Shown piece by piece: positions 53,950 to 64,000 of a DNA stretch of 64,000 nucleotides; position 1 is the stretch's first letter, and the number at the start of each line of letters is the position of its first letter. Position numbers and translations under genes: made by a program. This DNA comes from Gonocerus acuteangulatus (Eukaryota; Arthropoda; Insecta; Hemiptera; Coreidae), in contig OX328126.1 in assembly GCA_946811695.1 (NCBI GenBank), positions 82,720,467 through 82,784,466 of the forward strand. The letters run 5' to 3'. Below the pieces are notes generated by a model, which made no database searches, had not been told where the DNA came from, and was given only the letters and a program-made list of their open reading frames with translations.

Positions 53950-55690
53950 CTTCGCAATATAGGTTTCAAAACTTTTAGCATGCGCTAAAAGCGCATTACT
54001 TCGCGGTTTAGCGCGATTGTGTGCTCAACTGACACGCTAGTAGTAGTGCGCTTGAGGTTAAATATATTTTGGCCCTTTTCATCGATCATAGAAAAAAATA
54101 GTTTTTTTTTTTTTTTTTTTTTCTTCTTTGTACTTCTTTCGCTCATAATTCCATATTCATGTCAGAGACCTTCCCAAGGCGTCAAAAGATTCGTAAAAAT
54201 ACACTATACTGTTACATAATTCAGAAATTGATTTGCGGCTGAGAAAAATTGCAAAACATATGAAATATAGGATTTACGCAAACCTCAATTATTGTCAAAT
54301 AAGGTCTTCCGTAAATATTCCCTCAAAACTTAGCCCCCTTTCAGCATCCAACTAAAAACAAATGCGCCCTAGTCTAATTGGACAGTGTAAACAAAAGAAA
54401 TATTTTTTATGACTTAGGGGCTTTATAGTAATAATAAGCCCTCAGGTGGGACTACTATTTAACATTTATTTATGTATAATCGTTACAACATCTCTTAATG
54501 TTGGATAAATACACTGCTAATTCAAAAGGACAAATTAATCTGAGGGTCTAAAAACTAAAGGAGATACTTTTCAGTGCTGAGCTCCTTGGAGATGCAGTAA
54601 ATCATGTTTCTTAGTGTCCTACCGAACATGGAGGTAGTTAGCCAATACTCGGCTGCACTTTTTCTTCGGAGGGAGAAAAAATTAAGATTAAAAAGGAAGA
54701 TCGGAATAATGAACGGGTAATAATTTTTCCTGGATAAAGCGAGGACTCAAGCTATAGATCTTATGTCAGTCCATCTTAAAAATACTTCTTATGTCCTAAA
54801 GACAGGCTTAGAATGGAAGTAAGTAGGTGCTTGTTCTGGAATATTATCCAAGAGGATGTTGCTTGTAGCATCTTCATAATAAACAAATTAACTATTTTTG
54901 TGCAGAATAAATTAAGGAGCATCTGCTACCAAACCGAATCGCTCAATACAATAATTACATACACATCCAATTGTTGAAAAGTCCGACACACACGAACAGC
55001 GTCATCTTGGCGCGGTTGCGTTCATATACCTAGTGATATTAAGAAAGGAATAGATGCAGTTATTAGTACGTTTTGAAAAATAAAATAAAATCTCAAAGAG
55101 AAGGAAGTTTGAAGCGCCACAACAGGAAACTGACATTATCCTAAACGGAAATGACTCCCCGTCTTTTCAACGTTCGCTCTAGGAAAATACTATTACCAAT
55201 ACGTTTCTCATTTTCTTGCCCTACTTTATTAAAATAAATGCAATTAGAAAGTGAGTTAAACAAAGATAAAAACCCCTTGAAAAAAAAAACAAAACTAACA
55301 CTTCCGAAGTTTTATGCACTCATTTGTTTGATTGACGTCACCAAATCGAAAATTACTTCAGAACATTTTTTGTAGAAAATCTAGTTACCTTTTAAATGGC
55401 TACCATCCACTGACCGCGACTTTCCAACCGTTTTAGAAAGATTTACGAAAATATACGAAGGCAACCCCAAATGTAACCAACATTCACACGCCTTAGTTTA
55501 CATGAATTTCAAACATGTAGAAAATATTTCAATTGAATTCCACGATTCCAAGGGATCATTCCAAAAATTAGTTTAAAAGTTGTTATCCACTTTTCTCGAA
55601 AACGGTTACAGATATGACATGGCTGGTTAACGAACTTGACCTTGGGAATTAGAAAAAAGATTTTGATACCAAAATTCGGACCATTTTTCA
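53950..55690. other. Intergenic sequence, nothing recognised
   Basis: AT-rich; poly(T) at 54102-54122. Confidence 0.4.
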
Positions 55691-55710
55691 GCCTTTAGAA
55701 CAGCGATCAG

Positions 55711-55713
<3 letters not shown>

Positions 55714-55783
<70 letters not shown>

Positions 55784-55970
55784 TGTGACCCGCCGTTATT
55801 TTCGTGGTCTATGAGTTCTGACACATAAAATCTTCTAGTCAGCACTTCCGGATTGCGTCATGAGGTCAACCTCTTAAGCTGAGTTCCTTCCTATGCAGGG
55901 AGGGAGGAAACGCACATAAAACGCCCTTAAATGGCGAATTTCAAGAAAGTGCTATTTTATCATGGTACGG
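55714..55970 (+). repeat. (TA)n-(CA)n followed by dispersed repeat family C, copy 3
   Basis: TA 55714-55767, then CA repeats, then CCGCCGTTATTTTCGTGGTC, TATGAGTTCTGACACATAAA, CAGCACTTCCGGATTGCGTC and GGGAGGGAGGAAACGC. Confidence 0.75.
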
Positions 55971-56232
55971 CTAGACCAAATAAAGCTGGAGCAACATCCA
56001 CAAATTAGTGAAATTCTTTAAAACCTTTTGCTGCATTCTGCTTAATCCCTGGGACATTGCCCCACGTGATTTTCGTCCCTTACAGACTTTTTTGCAAGGG
56101 AAAGAGTTTGTAAACTTGATATACAAAATGCATACATCATTTTTATCGCAACTTAATGAAATTGTAATGCAATGAAATTTAATAGCTATTAGTAGGATGG
56201 TAAGAAATTGTAGGTAGTGAAAAAAAAAAAAA

Positions 56233-56486
56233 TATCGCACTAGTATTTCTAAAGTGACACAACTCAAAAATCGGTTAATTCACACCGTCATAGTTATGAC
56301 TGTGAAAGACATGGTAAATATATCTTTATCAACCATCAAAACTGTATGTACCTAACTTCAGAACTTGTGCAACAGAGGGCACTTGTGTCACCCTTCCAGT
56401 CTTAATCTTAAGGCCCCTACATAGGCAAGAGTGATACATTTTCAGTTGAGTTGTGTCACTTTAGATATACTAGTGCGATATATTAA
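56233..56486. mobile_element. MITE family G, copy 1
   Basis: Inverted ends ATATCGCACTAGTATTTCTA then AAGTGACACAACTC, and GAGTTGTGTCACTTTAGATA then TACTAGTGCGATAT. Internal blocks TTATCAACCATCAAAACTGT and CAAGAGTGATACATTTTCAG. Non-coding, about 250 bp. Confidence 0.9.
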
Positions 56487-56489
56487 AAT

Positions 56490-57080
56490 GTTAAATTGTG
56501 TTTTGCTTACACTGTTTAACAATTTCCCAATAATTCAGAGGAACGGTTCGACTGAGCGGTCCAATACAAAAACCTAATACGTTGGGTTGTATTAGAGTGA
56601 TGTATTATAAATAGTATAATGTATATGATGAAGTGTTATGAAAGCGGAATGCAGCCCTGAGGGTTGTATTCCATCTGACATAGATAGAAGGGTTCCTATT
56701 GGCTGTTCTGTTTGTGGGAATCGAGCTCATTGGACCGTATCGGTGATGGGAAAGCGCGTGATTGGCCAATCCGCTCTCCTCTCCCGAGGAGGATCTATAG
56801 CAGTATAATTCTTAGCATTCCTTTATAGAGCCGCCTTTGCTTTTTTTTTATGTTCATTATTGCTTCTAATTCCTTTTTTGTTTTGCTTCTTCGTTGGATT
56901 CCTTGCCGAACTAACAGTAACTGGTATATGAGCCTTTAGATAGGAGATTCTCTTTCTAATAGCGGCACTCACGGGATAGCTCAACCACAATTCTACTTCT
57001 AACAGTGACTAGAAGGTAAATCGGCGCCGTTGCATTTTTGAAAGTACGTCACGCAGGACCCTATTTTTATATAATACTAG
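56490..57080. other. Intergenic sequence with a CCAAT palindrome
   Basis: GATTGGCCAATC at 56760-56771 lies in a GC-balanced stretch (56700-56830) preceded by AAAGCGCGTG and followed by CTATAGCAGTATAATTC. Promoter-like, but no downstream gene was identified. Confidence 0.3.
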
Positions 57081-57082
57081 CT

Positions 57083-57360
57083 GTACCCGGCGTGCTATGC
57101 TATACCTACTTTCTGCATCTAGAAAAGCCAAAATAAATTTGAAGCCAAATAATTAATATTAAAATCTAATAACACAACTCTGTAACTGCTTGGGTTCACA
57201 GTTTCGAACCCGTGGCCTCCGACCTCTGAGTCCTAGACGATTTTAACCTAGCCTATAACATCCCAAGGAGCAAGACATACATATGTGCCAAGTTTGGTCA
57301 AAATCGGTCAAACGGTGTGGATTTGTATAAGGAACAAACAGATAAACAGACAGACACGTG

Positions 57361-57406
<46 letters not shown>
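57083..57406 (+). repeat. SINE/LINE-like repeat with ACTAGCTG head, ends in (TA)n
   Basis: Head ACTAGCTGTACCCGGCGTGC; middle with GTTTCGAACCCGTGGC; end GCCAAGTTTGGTCAAAATCG, GTCAAACGGTGTGGATTTGT and ACAAACAGATAAACAGACAG, then (TA)n 57365-57406. This head and tail combination is widespread in animal RTE-like and related repeats. Confidence 0.6.
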
Positions 57407-57409
<3 letters not shown>

Positions 57410-57629
57410 CAATGTAATTAAGTGTCCATTCAATAAAAGGCTAAACCACAACTGTCAACAATAAATAATAAATACACACACTCTATTACATACGCACACC
57501 CAACCATGCAGGATTAAATAATTCTAAAAGTTCGATACAAAGATACGAAAAGAAAAGAAAATACCGAGAGAAAGCTAAGTGCCCACCAAGCAAAGGTTCT
57601 TATCCAGCCAAACCTTGCTCCTAGACTGG

Positions 57630-57993
57630 CTTTGGAAAGCAGCGAGGGACTGTAGGGCTGTTGAAACATGCTTCAGGTGTACTGCCGTGTCTTTGGAAAG
57701 CAGCGAGGGACTGTAGGGCTGTTGAAACATGCTTCAGGTGTACTGCCGTGGCTTTGGAAAGCAGCGAGGGACTGTAGGGCTGTTGAAACATGCTTCAGGT
57801 GTACTGCCGTGGCTTTGGAAAGCAGCGAGGGACTGTAGGGCTGTTGAAACATGCTTCAGGTGTACTGCCGTGGCTTTGGAAAGCAGCGAGGGACTGTAGG
57901 GCTGTTGAAACATGCTTCAGGTGTACTGCCGTGGCTTTGGAAAGCAGCGAGGGACTGTAGGGCTGTTGAAACATGCTTCAGGTGTACTGCCGT
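57630..57993. repeat. 61-bp minisatellite, six copies
   Basis: Unit CTTTGGAAAGCAGCGAGGGA, CTGTAGGGCTGTTGAAACAT, GCTTCAGGTGTACTGCCGTGG; starts at 57630, 57691, 57752, 57813, 57874, 57935. Almost perfect, so recently amplified. Confidence 0.95.
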
Positions 57994-58126
57994 CTCTTTT
58001 AGGATTCATATTTATCTCCGGGACAGCGTCAATTTTAATCCAAATATTTTCGGCTACATCTACTTTTCCCCCTTTCCTCATACTCTCCAACATTTCCGTC
58101 GGATGAGATGAATTATCGTTATATAT

Positions 58127-58502
58127 GGTTGGTGCAAAAATAATGCATATTTTCAATATTAATTTTGTTCATGTGAGTGCTTGTCAAGTAAACAAAGATG
58201 ACCTAAAGTCGAGTCATGGTTCGGCACAAACCGCGCCTAAAATCAATCTTGTTGGGGGTGAAGGATGTTCAGTGAAGCAATTGTTTAATAAATTTCATCT
58301 TGAAGATTTTTATCTCGAAGACTAGGAAGGTAGTGATATGCCTTCTGTTGTTGATCACGACCAACTGAGAGCTTTGGTAGAAGAAAATCCTCGGAAAACT
58401 ACTCCTGACATTGCGAGAGGAGTTGGTCTTGACCAATTAACAGTTGTCCGCCATCTGGAACGAATTGGTCATATAAATCCCTACATTATATTTACACCAA
58501 CC
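58127..58502 (+). mobile_element. Internally deleted mariner element
   Basis: Inverted ends GGTTGGTGCAAAAATAATG and TTTACACCAACC are mariner-type. Inside, after a stop, the frame reads MPSVVDHDQLRALVEENPRK, TTPDIARGVGLDQLTVVRHL, ERIGH: the N-terminal helix-turn-helix of a mariner transposase. Everything from there to the 3' end, including the catalytic DDD triad, is missing. Mobile only in trans, if at all. Confidence 0.9.
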
Positions 58503-58832
58503 CAATAGAAGTGTTTAAATAATTGAATCATGGGAATACATTGACACATGTAGGTTAAAATTTAAAGGCATTTGTAAGCTTAATTATGTCATCTTCACTT
58601 ATGTCTCTACCCATAATATCTTCAGCTTCGATAATGTCCCTAACCATAATATCTTCTTTTTGGATTGCTCAATCGACGTTTTGTGAAATGAACTTTGTGT
58701 TCGAACGACTTTTCGTCAAACGAACTTTATCCGTTCATTCCCAACTTTGTCCTAGGACAGCGAGAAATCGCACTTTTCCTAGCTGAAAAGACCCTTTTAG
58801 GTCGGAACAGAGTAAACTTAACTTAACTCGTA

Positions 58833-59021
58833 AAGCAGGCTACACACGGTCAGGCAGGCCTGTCAGTTAGACCTGGACAGTCCGCCTGAAAGCCGGTCGC
58901 CTGAACGTGAATTTATTTCGGCCGGTCTGTCAGTTAAGACTCTTCAGGCGGCCAGAATATATACACGTTCAGGCGACCGGCTTTCAGGCGGACTGTTCAG
59001 GCCGTGTGTAGCCTGCTTAAG
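58833..59021. mobile_element. Foldback MITE
   Basis: AAGCAGGCTACACACGGTCA and CAGTCCGCCTGAAAGCCGGT, CGCCTGAACGTG are matched by the inverted CACGTTCAGGCGACCGGCTT, TCAGGCGGACTG, CCGTGTGTAGCCTGCTT. Nearly perfect arms of about 80 bp around a short centre. Confidence 0.92.
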
Positions 59022-59029
59022 ACTTGCGC

Positions 59030-60130
59030 CTTACCACCCTTTGTCCGTACGTCGGCCCATCACATTTGAGACACCAACGAAGACTTATCTTCAAATTGGT
59101 GTGTGTGGAGTACGTCTCGGCATACTTGGCAAAACTGTTCCATGTAGGAGCCCCCATTTTTCATACACTCGTTTTCAAACTGTCTGGTTCTCAACGGTAC
59201 AAAGTGAACATTTAATTGAAAAAAGTAGCGGAAATTGGTATATACTTTTCGGGCAGTCAAAAACGTCACACTACCTTCGATTCATATTCACCTCACTCAT
59301 AAAAAAAGACTGGTAACAGAAAGATAATAATTCAAAATCTTTCTAACATCAAAGGGTCGAGCATACATTTTGATAAGACAGTCAGTCGAAGAAAACGGTT
59401 CTGGAAGATTAGAAGATGTAAGGGCTACCTGAAGCCCCCCCCCCCAGGGTGGGGCTACCCTGAGCTTTTTGGAATTTATAAGTTGTCTTTCATTTTACAA
59501 TTTTTAACAAATAGAGAAAACCGTTAATACATCCTTCTTTATTGAAATGAGCAACTTATAAACGCGTTATTTGGTAGGCAATTACGTGAGCAACAGATAT
59601 ACTAGCCAGTTAAAATTAGAGATAAATTGTTTGCAAAACATTACAGAAAAGAGTTTGGATCTAAAAGAATCCGGATGAAGATGGTTTTCGGGGTTGTATG
59701 CGGACCCTGGAAGAAGACTCCGATATGTACGGAGCCTGTCAGAGGGTGACCCCACCATACGGGCCCGTAACCTCGGCTAATAGCCATTGTCTAAACGACA
59801 AAATGGCAGTCTAATGGGCCAATTATAATTAGAGCTCGGAGAGAGCCGGCACCCCATTGGTCGGCACTCCACCAATCCCCTACCAGGATCTAGAGCGATC
59901 CTCGGCTTGTCAGCCGGTCTCATTAACGAGAGAAATCCCGCCGAGAAGAGCACGGACCTCCAAACCGAAGGGAATACTCATAACGACAACAGAATTGTGT
60001 TTCAGCAACCATTAGCCATCCTATTCCATGTTAATGACTTGAAAAGTAGACGGTGGTATTTATGGTAACAAATCGAGAAGAAATTCAACTTGCACGCAAT
60101 GCATCCACATTCCATATAATCTCAATGTTG
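59030..60130. other. Intergenic; GC-balanced unique block 59690-60000
   Basis: The block has CTAATGGGCCAATTATAATT and CTCATTAACGAG (homeodomain-type cores) and no open exon. A poly(C) run lies near 59437. Candidate regulatory DNA only. Confidence 0.25.
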
Positions 60131-60136
60131 TACGGA

Positions 60137-60361
60137 GTAGTATTTCTAAAGTTACAACTGAAAATGTGTCGCTCTTGCCTATTTAGGGGGAATAGCATTA
60201 AGACAGGAAGGGTGACACAAGTGCCTGGTGTACAAGCTCTGAAGCTAGGTACATACAGTTTTGATGATTGATAAAGAAATATTTACCATGTCTTTAATAG
60301 TCATAACTGAAAAACACCAATTTTTGAGTTGTGTCACTTTAGAAATACTAGTGCGATATGT
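60137..60361. mobile_element. MITE family G, copy 2 (left end damaged)
   Basis: TAGTATTTCTAAAGTTACAA to TTGAGTTGTGTCACTTTAGA and AATACTAGTGCGATAT. Inner part inverted relative to copy 1 and collinear with copy 3. Confidence 0.9.
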
Positions 60362-60962
60362 GGGCAACAAACGGTCCGCTGTAAGATTTGATCCGGCCCG
60401 CGAGGCATAAAACCCCAATTAAATTTTATTACAAAAAGTACATCGTAGAAGACCATTTTCTGCAGCTTGGAAAATTCGCAATAAGATTGATTTGTGCATT
60501 TATCATATGTACTTATAAATGCGAATAGTTATTTTCAATTATGAAAGTTAATAAAAAATACATCGTACAAGGCTGACCGAAGATAATTTGGAAAATTCAT
60601 TACGTCTTTCGTTCAGTGGAATTAATTCAAATATCGGTTGATTAGTTTCCCAAATACAAGTTCAAGCATCTCATTGATTTCTTGTCGCTATTATATTTTC
60701 TTGGTTTGTAATAATTCCAAATTTCACGATTTAATTATAATGTTGAAGGATTTTTTTTTTCATTTTATTTTGTTATTTCAATAAATTGTATAATAATAAC
60801 ATTGTCGTATTATTTCATGTCTGATATCTATCACTAAAAATTATGAAATCTAATTTAAAATCCGCCGTTATTTTATTTTGAACTATCTACGCGGCCCGGG
60901 AACGTATTTCCACATGTAAGTTTCGCCCACAACATATCAAAAGTTGCCTATACTTGTTGTAG
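60362..60962. mobile_element. hAT-like non-autonomous element, copy 2
   Basis: Left end GTGGGCAACAAACGGTCCGC, GATCCGGCCCGCGAGGC, AAACCCCAATTAAATT; right end TGTAATAATTCCAAATTTC (internal), GAACTATCTACGCGGCCCGG, CACAACATATCAAAAGTTGC then CTATACTTG. Collinear with 46875-47232 but longer. Confidence 0.65.
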
Positions 60963-61364
60963 AGTATATTTATTATTTATGTTTTAATTTGTTAATTGTG
61001 CTTTTATATTTTAATTCTTGTACTTTTAAATGACTTATGAGTTTTCAAATTCTGGTTTTAAAATCAAACAAATAAACATTATTGAGTCAGGGGGTTAGAA
61101 ATGGAAATAAATTATTATAAAGTACTGAAATAAATTATGAGTGTTTTCTGCAAGGAATGGTCGAAGAAAAAAAAACGGCCGCCGAAAAAAATTGGGTTGC
61201 TATACACATTCTTTCTAAACTTTACTTCATCAATTTTGGGAAAGAATTTTGGTGAAAAAGAAAATTAAATCTAGTAACTCTTACATTTAAGCATATATAG
61301 ATAGAAGCAGGGCCTCCTAAGGGGAAAGCAACTAGACCTAAAAGATCTATTGTGCCCTGCTGGG

Positions 61365-61610
61365 TCACTTATAGCAGCCCTGCATACTTGAAGAACCCTT
61401 TGATCTTCTGAGGTGTAAGCTCAGAATAGCTTCCCGGGTCTGTTTTCTTCGCCCATCCGAAATACAATACAAGTACATCAAGCGCCTCCTTTCGTGTACT
61501 GTATGATAAAAAATTATTTGCACAGGTGTTCCTTCCTCTATCCCACACATCCTACATAGGGAGGTTGTAGGCAGGCCCTTGTTATCTTTAAACATAAGTT
61601 TGGAAAACAA
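61365..61610 (-). pseudogene. LINE C-terminal fragment, decayed
   Basis: FKDNKGLPTTSLCRMCGIEE, GTPVQIIF and later ERRRLMYLYCIS. C-R-x-C-G-x-E-E-x-TP resembles the terminal zinc motif of R1/RTE-type LINEs; the His and last Cys are altered. Confidence 0.5.
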
Positions 61611-61784
61611 CGTTTAGGGGAGAGAATTTGGATTTTAGTAAATTTGCCAAATGTTCCTTAAATTGAAATGTTCTTAGACAAAACGATTAGCAGCTGTTCA
61701 GCTCCCATAATCATGATTACTGAGAATTCCCAGGAAATAATTCTTTTAGAGTCTTCTGCTCAAATTCAGGAACATAAATGGCTC

Positions 61785-62050
61785 GAACGCCACTGCGCAT
61801 GTGCAAACGCCAGTGGACATTTTTTTGTGACGCATACAGTCTTCTTTTCCGTACATGGAAGCGCCACTGTACATGCGCGATCGCAAGCGGACACTTTTTT
61901 GTGACACATACAGCCTTCTTTTTCGTACATGGCCACTGCTGATGCGCGGACGCCACTTCGAATATGCGAACGCCTCTGCGCATGCCCAAAAACCACTGCA
62001 CATGCCCGAACGCACTGCGCATGCGCGAACGCGTAGCGGACACTTTTTTT
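61785..62050. repeat. CpG-rich imperfect tandem repeat with NRF-1-like sites
   Basis: Recurring GAACGCCACTGCGCATGTGC-type units and two CGGACACTTTTTTGTGAC-type spacers. TGCGCATGCGCG at 62016-62027 is a perfect NRF-1/erect-wing type palindrome; related sites occur at about 61794, 61870, 61934 and 61977. Confidence 0.7.
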
Positions 62051-62139
62051 TTCAGTTTGGTCACCGCTATAGCATATTTAATCTAAAATATGAATTGGTT
62101 CCGCAAGGACAGCCAACTTATAGGCTCTAGATTTTCAAG

Positions 62140-62418
62140 TAACATGTGGGTGAATAATTAGGCCGACCTTCACTAGTTAGACAATTTTTTTATTTCACAA
62201 AGCGCTTTCGAGATTCAATCTCACCATCAGTGCCTATAGATTGTGTCCGTGTACACGTGAGGCTCTCGCAGCAGACTCACATGAGTGTGCTGCGAGAGCC
62301 TCACGTGTACACAGACACAATCTATAGGCACTGATGATGAGATTGAATCTCGAAAGCGCTTTGTGAAATAAAAAAATTGTCTAACTAGTGAAGGTCGGCT
62401 TAATTATTCACCCACATG
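62140..62418. mobile_element. Foldback element with hammerhead-like core
   Basis: ACATGTGGGTGAATAATTAG, GCCGACCTTCACTAGTTAGA and CAATTTTTTTATTTCACAAA are mirrored by the complement ending TAATTATTCACCCACATG. The arms are about 130 bp and nearly identical; the centre is near 62282. Confidence 0.92.
62331..62355 (+). ncRNA. Hammerhead-like core in the foldback right arm
   Basis: CTGATGA (62331-62337), one T, GAGAT/ATCTC as stem II, GAAA (62352-62355), then GCGC as minimal stem III. The left arm, read as its complement, has CTGATGG instead, so only one arm keeps the consensus. Confidence 0.45.
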
Positions 62419-62429
62419 ATGATGAACCT

Positions 62430-63535
62430 TCACCAACCAGCTCCCAACACCTGTGATTTTCAAGTAACTCCACAGATGGCTTTTGGGATCGTCCCTCTTG
62501 TGCCGAAAGGAGCCAAGGATAGTTGTGTTTCGGCTAAGCAAAATATGTAGTCATATTTTGAATTTTTCAGCGTACTCTCATGGTGCCTTCTTGAGCAATG
62601 GATACCTAAGGAATGAAGGAAGGCTTTATCGATTAGCCGAATCCCAACTATTCCTTGACTCCTTAAACCTCGACGGCTAACGATCTACATTTATCACCAG
62701 TGAATTTGCTCAGTTCTTCCTGCAGATTTTCAACCCCTTTGGGAGAATAACATTTTCTGTTTTAAGTTATGACGACAAGACAGGCCTATTGTTGCTGAAA
62801 ACCCCATTGAACATTCGAAGTACTATCCGATTTTTATTTAGAGTTGGTTAGACCGGATCGTTAAAGTGTTTGGGCTAAACAAGAAGAAGAAACTATCGGA
62901 GGTCTAAGAATGCACACAGCTAATGGGAGGTTGGAGTATAAATCAAGAAGATATTCCCATCAGGGAAATGCTCATAAGCCCAGAGCCAAGCAGTCTGGAG
63001 CGACCACGACCCGAAGAAGGACAAAGGCTTCTCGGAGAACTCTGCAATATTTATTATTAAATCCATTAAATAATAGGCGAAGAGAGAATGGCTTTACGAG
63101 TACTCGCATGTCGTCGGAGCTCATGGCGAGATTTACAGACCGCGGGAGGCGTGAAAGGTCGGCATTAGCTTGGTAATATATTGTCCGGCCAGGCCTCACA
63201 CATATTCCTGATGAAAACATAACCTATTCCACCTATGGCGTGATTGTATTATGTCAGCACACTGACCTATTCCATCAAAACCTAGATAGCGAAGGGAAAT
63301 CCCCTTCTATCGAATACCAACAAAGAATGTATGAAAAAAATAGTTCTAATGTTCATTTATCCTACTAACAAGTCACAGGCATACCTGTAAACAAATAACA
63401 AGTCCATGCACAAATAGTTAAGTCCTCTAGCTCAAATGAGTTGTTTCCTTTCTTTAAAAAAAAAAAAACATCTGTTTTTATTTACCTCGTGCACTTCTTT
63501 GCTTCGCCCCTTCAGCATTTTTTCCAGGGATTACA
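62430..63535. other. Intergenic; GC-balanced block 62890-63190
   Basis: The block has TTATTATTAAATCCATTAAA and TAATAGGCGAAGAG and frames on both strands, none recognised. No splice-flanked exon. Possible regulatory DNA. Confidence 0.25.
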
Positions 63536-63537
63536 AC

Positions 63538-63768
63538 ATATCGCACTAGTATTTCTAAAGTGACACAACTCATCTGAAAATGTGTCACTCTTGCCTATTG
63601 AGGGGGGGAATAGCATTAAGACAGGAAGAGTGACACAAATGACCTCTGGTGTACACTCTCTAAAGCAAGGTACATACAATTTTGATGGTTGACAAAGAGA
63701 TATTTACCACCTTTTCCAAAGTCATAACTGATGAACGCTGATTTTTGAGTTGTGTCACTTCATATATA
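63538..63768. mobile_element. MITE family G, copy 3 (right end damaged)
   Basis: ATATCGCACTAGTATTTCTA and AAGTGACACAACTC on the left; TTTTTGAGTTGTGTCACTTC on the right, where the outer end is lost. Confidence 0.9.
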
Positions 63769-63769
63769 A

Positions 63770-64000
63770 TAATTAATTTTTAACCAAAATTCAAATATTA
63801 CATTACAAACATATCAATTGATCAAGCCTAATTAGGTTTACTTTACTTTGCACGCAATTGCACTCGTGTCGTGAAAAGAGGAAAAATTGGCGCTCTGCAT
63901 AGTCCTCTTTTACATTTAGAAAAGACTTGTGTGTGAATACAGCAATGAGATACGAAAATGTTTAAAGCCAAAGTATGACACATTCGCACTTGTTATATAC
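63770..64000. other. Intergenic, nothing recognised
   Basis: AT-rich sequence to the window end. Confidence 0.4.

Noticed and set aside
57851..58111. Frames across the 61-bp repeats
   Set aside because: The unit length is not a multiple of three and the frames are repeat artefacts.

Overview
This is a window of AT-rich eukaryotic nuclear DNA, most likely from an arthropod and probably an insect. The evidence is a spliced bHLH-PAS gene with insect-like sequence, mariner, Jockey-type LINE and Penelope-like remnants, tRNA-derived SINEs, and many long (TA)n tracts. No bacterial gene organisation, tRNA operon, CRISPR array or intact virus was seen. Most long reading frames are microsatellite or minisatellite artefacts (IYIYIY frames, a 14-residue repeat frame) and are not genes.

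One host gene can be supported. It is the 3' half of a plus-strand bHLH-PAS transcription factor, best matched to dysfusion (dysf, NPAS4-like). Five exons join in phase with canonical splice sites: 20377-20483, 30647-30800, 41095-41355, 42613-43184 and 50810-50838. Together they encode 373 residues: most of PAS-B, the conserved segment after it, and a Pro/His/Ser-rich C-terminal region. The 5' exons (bHLH, PAS-A) were not found in 1-20376 and probably lie upstream. A 3'UTR of about 2.4 kb is inferred to end near 53290. It contains a 95-bp minisatellite and a cluster of Pumilio-type motifs.

Layout. 1-20.3 kb is upstream intronic sequence with LINE and SINE fragments, a tandem array of a SINE/Penelope chimera (12.6-14.0 kb) and an element of about 4.9 kb with inverted repeats near 1 kb (15.0-19.9 kb). 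20.5-30.6 kb is intron with a 42-bp minisatellite, a TIR element and an 83-bp minisatellite. 30.8-41.1 kb is intron with nested DNA elements, a Jockey LINE 3' end and repeat pairs. 41.1-43.2 kb holds two coding exons. 43.2-50.8 kb is intron with a foldback element, a LINE tail and a 42-bp minisatellite. 50.8-53.3 kb is the last exon and 3'UTR. 53.3-64 kb is downstream intergenic DNA with a LINE RT fragment, three copies of one MITE, a mariner remnant, two foldback elements, a 61-bp minisatellite and a CpG-rich repeat.

The least ordinary material is in the repeats: a 199-bp tandem unit joining a tRNA-like SINE promoter to a Penelope GIY-YIG fragment; several hammerhead-ribozyme-like folds; one TIR family that repeatedly ends at (TA)n tracts and has seeded a minisatellite; and a few GC-balanced unique blocks with homeodomain-type motifs that could be dysf enhancers. 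All family assignments are from reading the sequence only; no database search was run.
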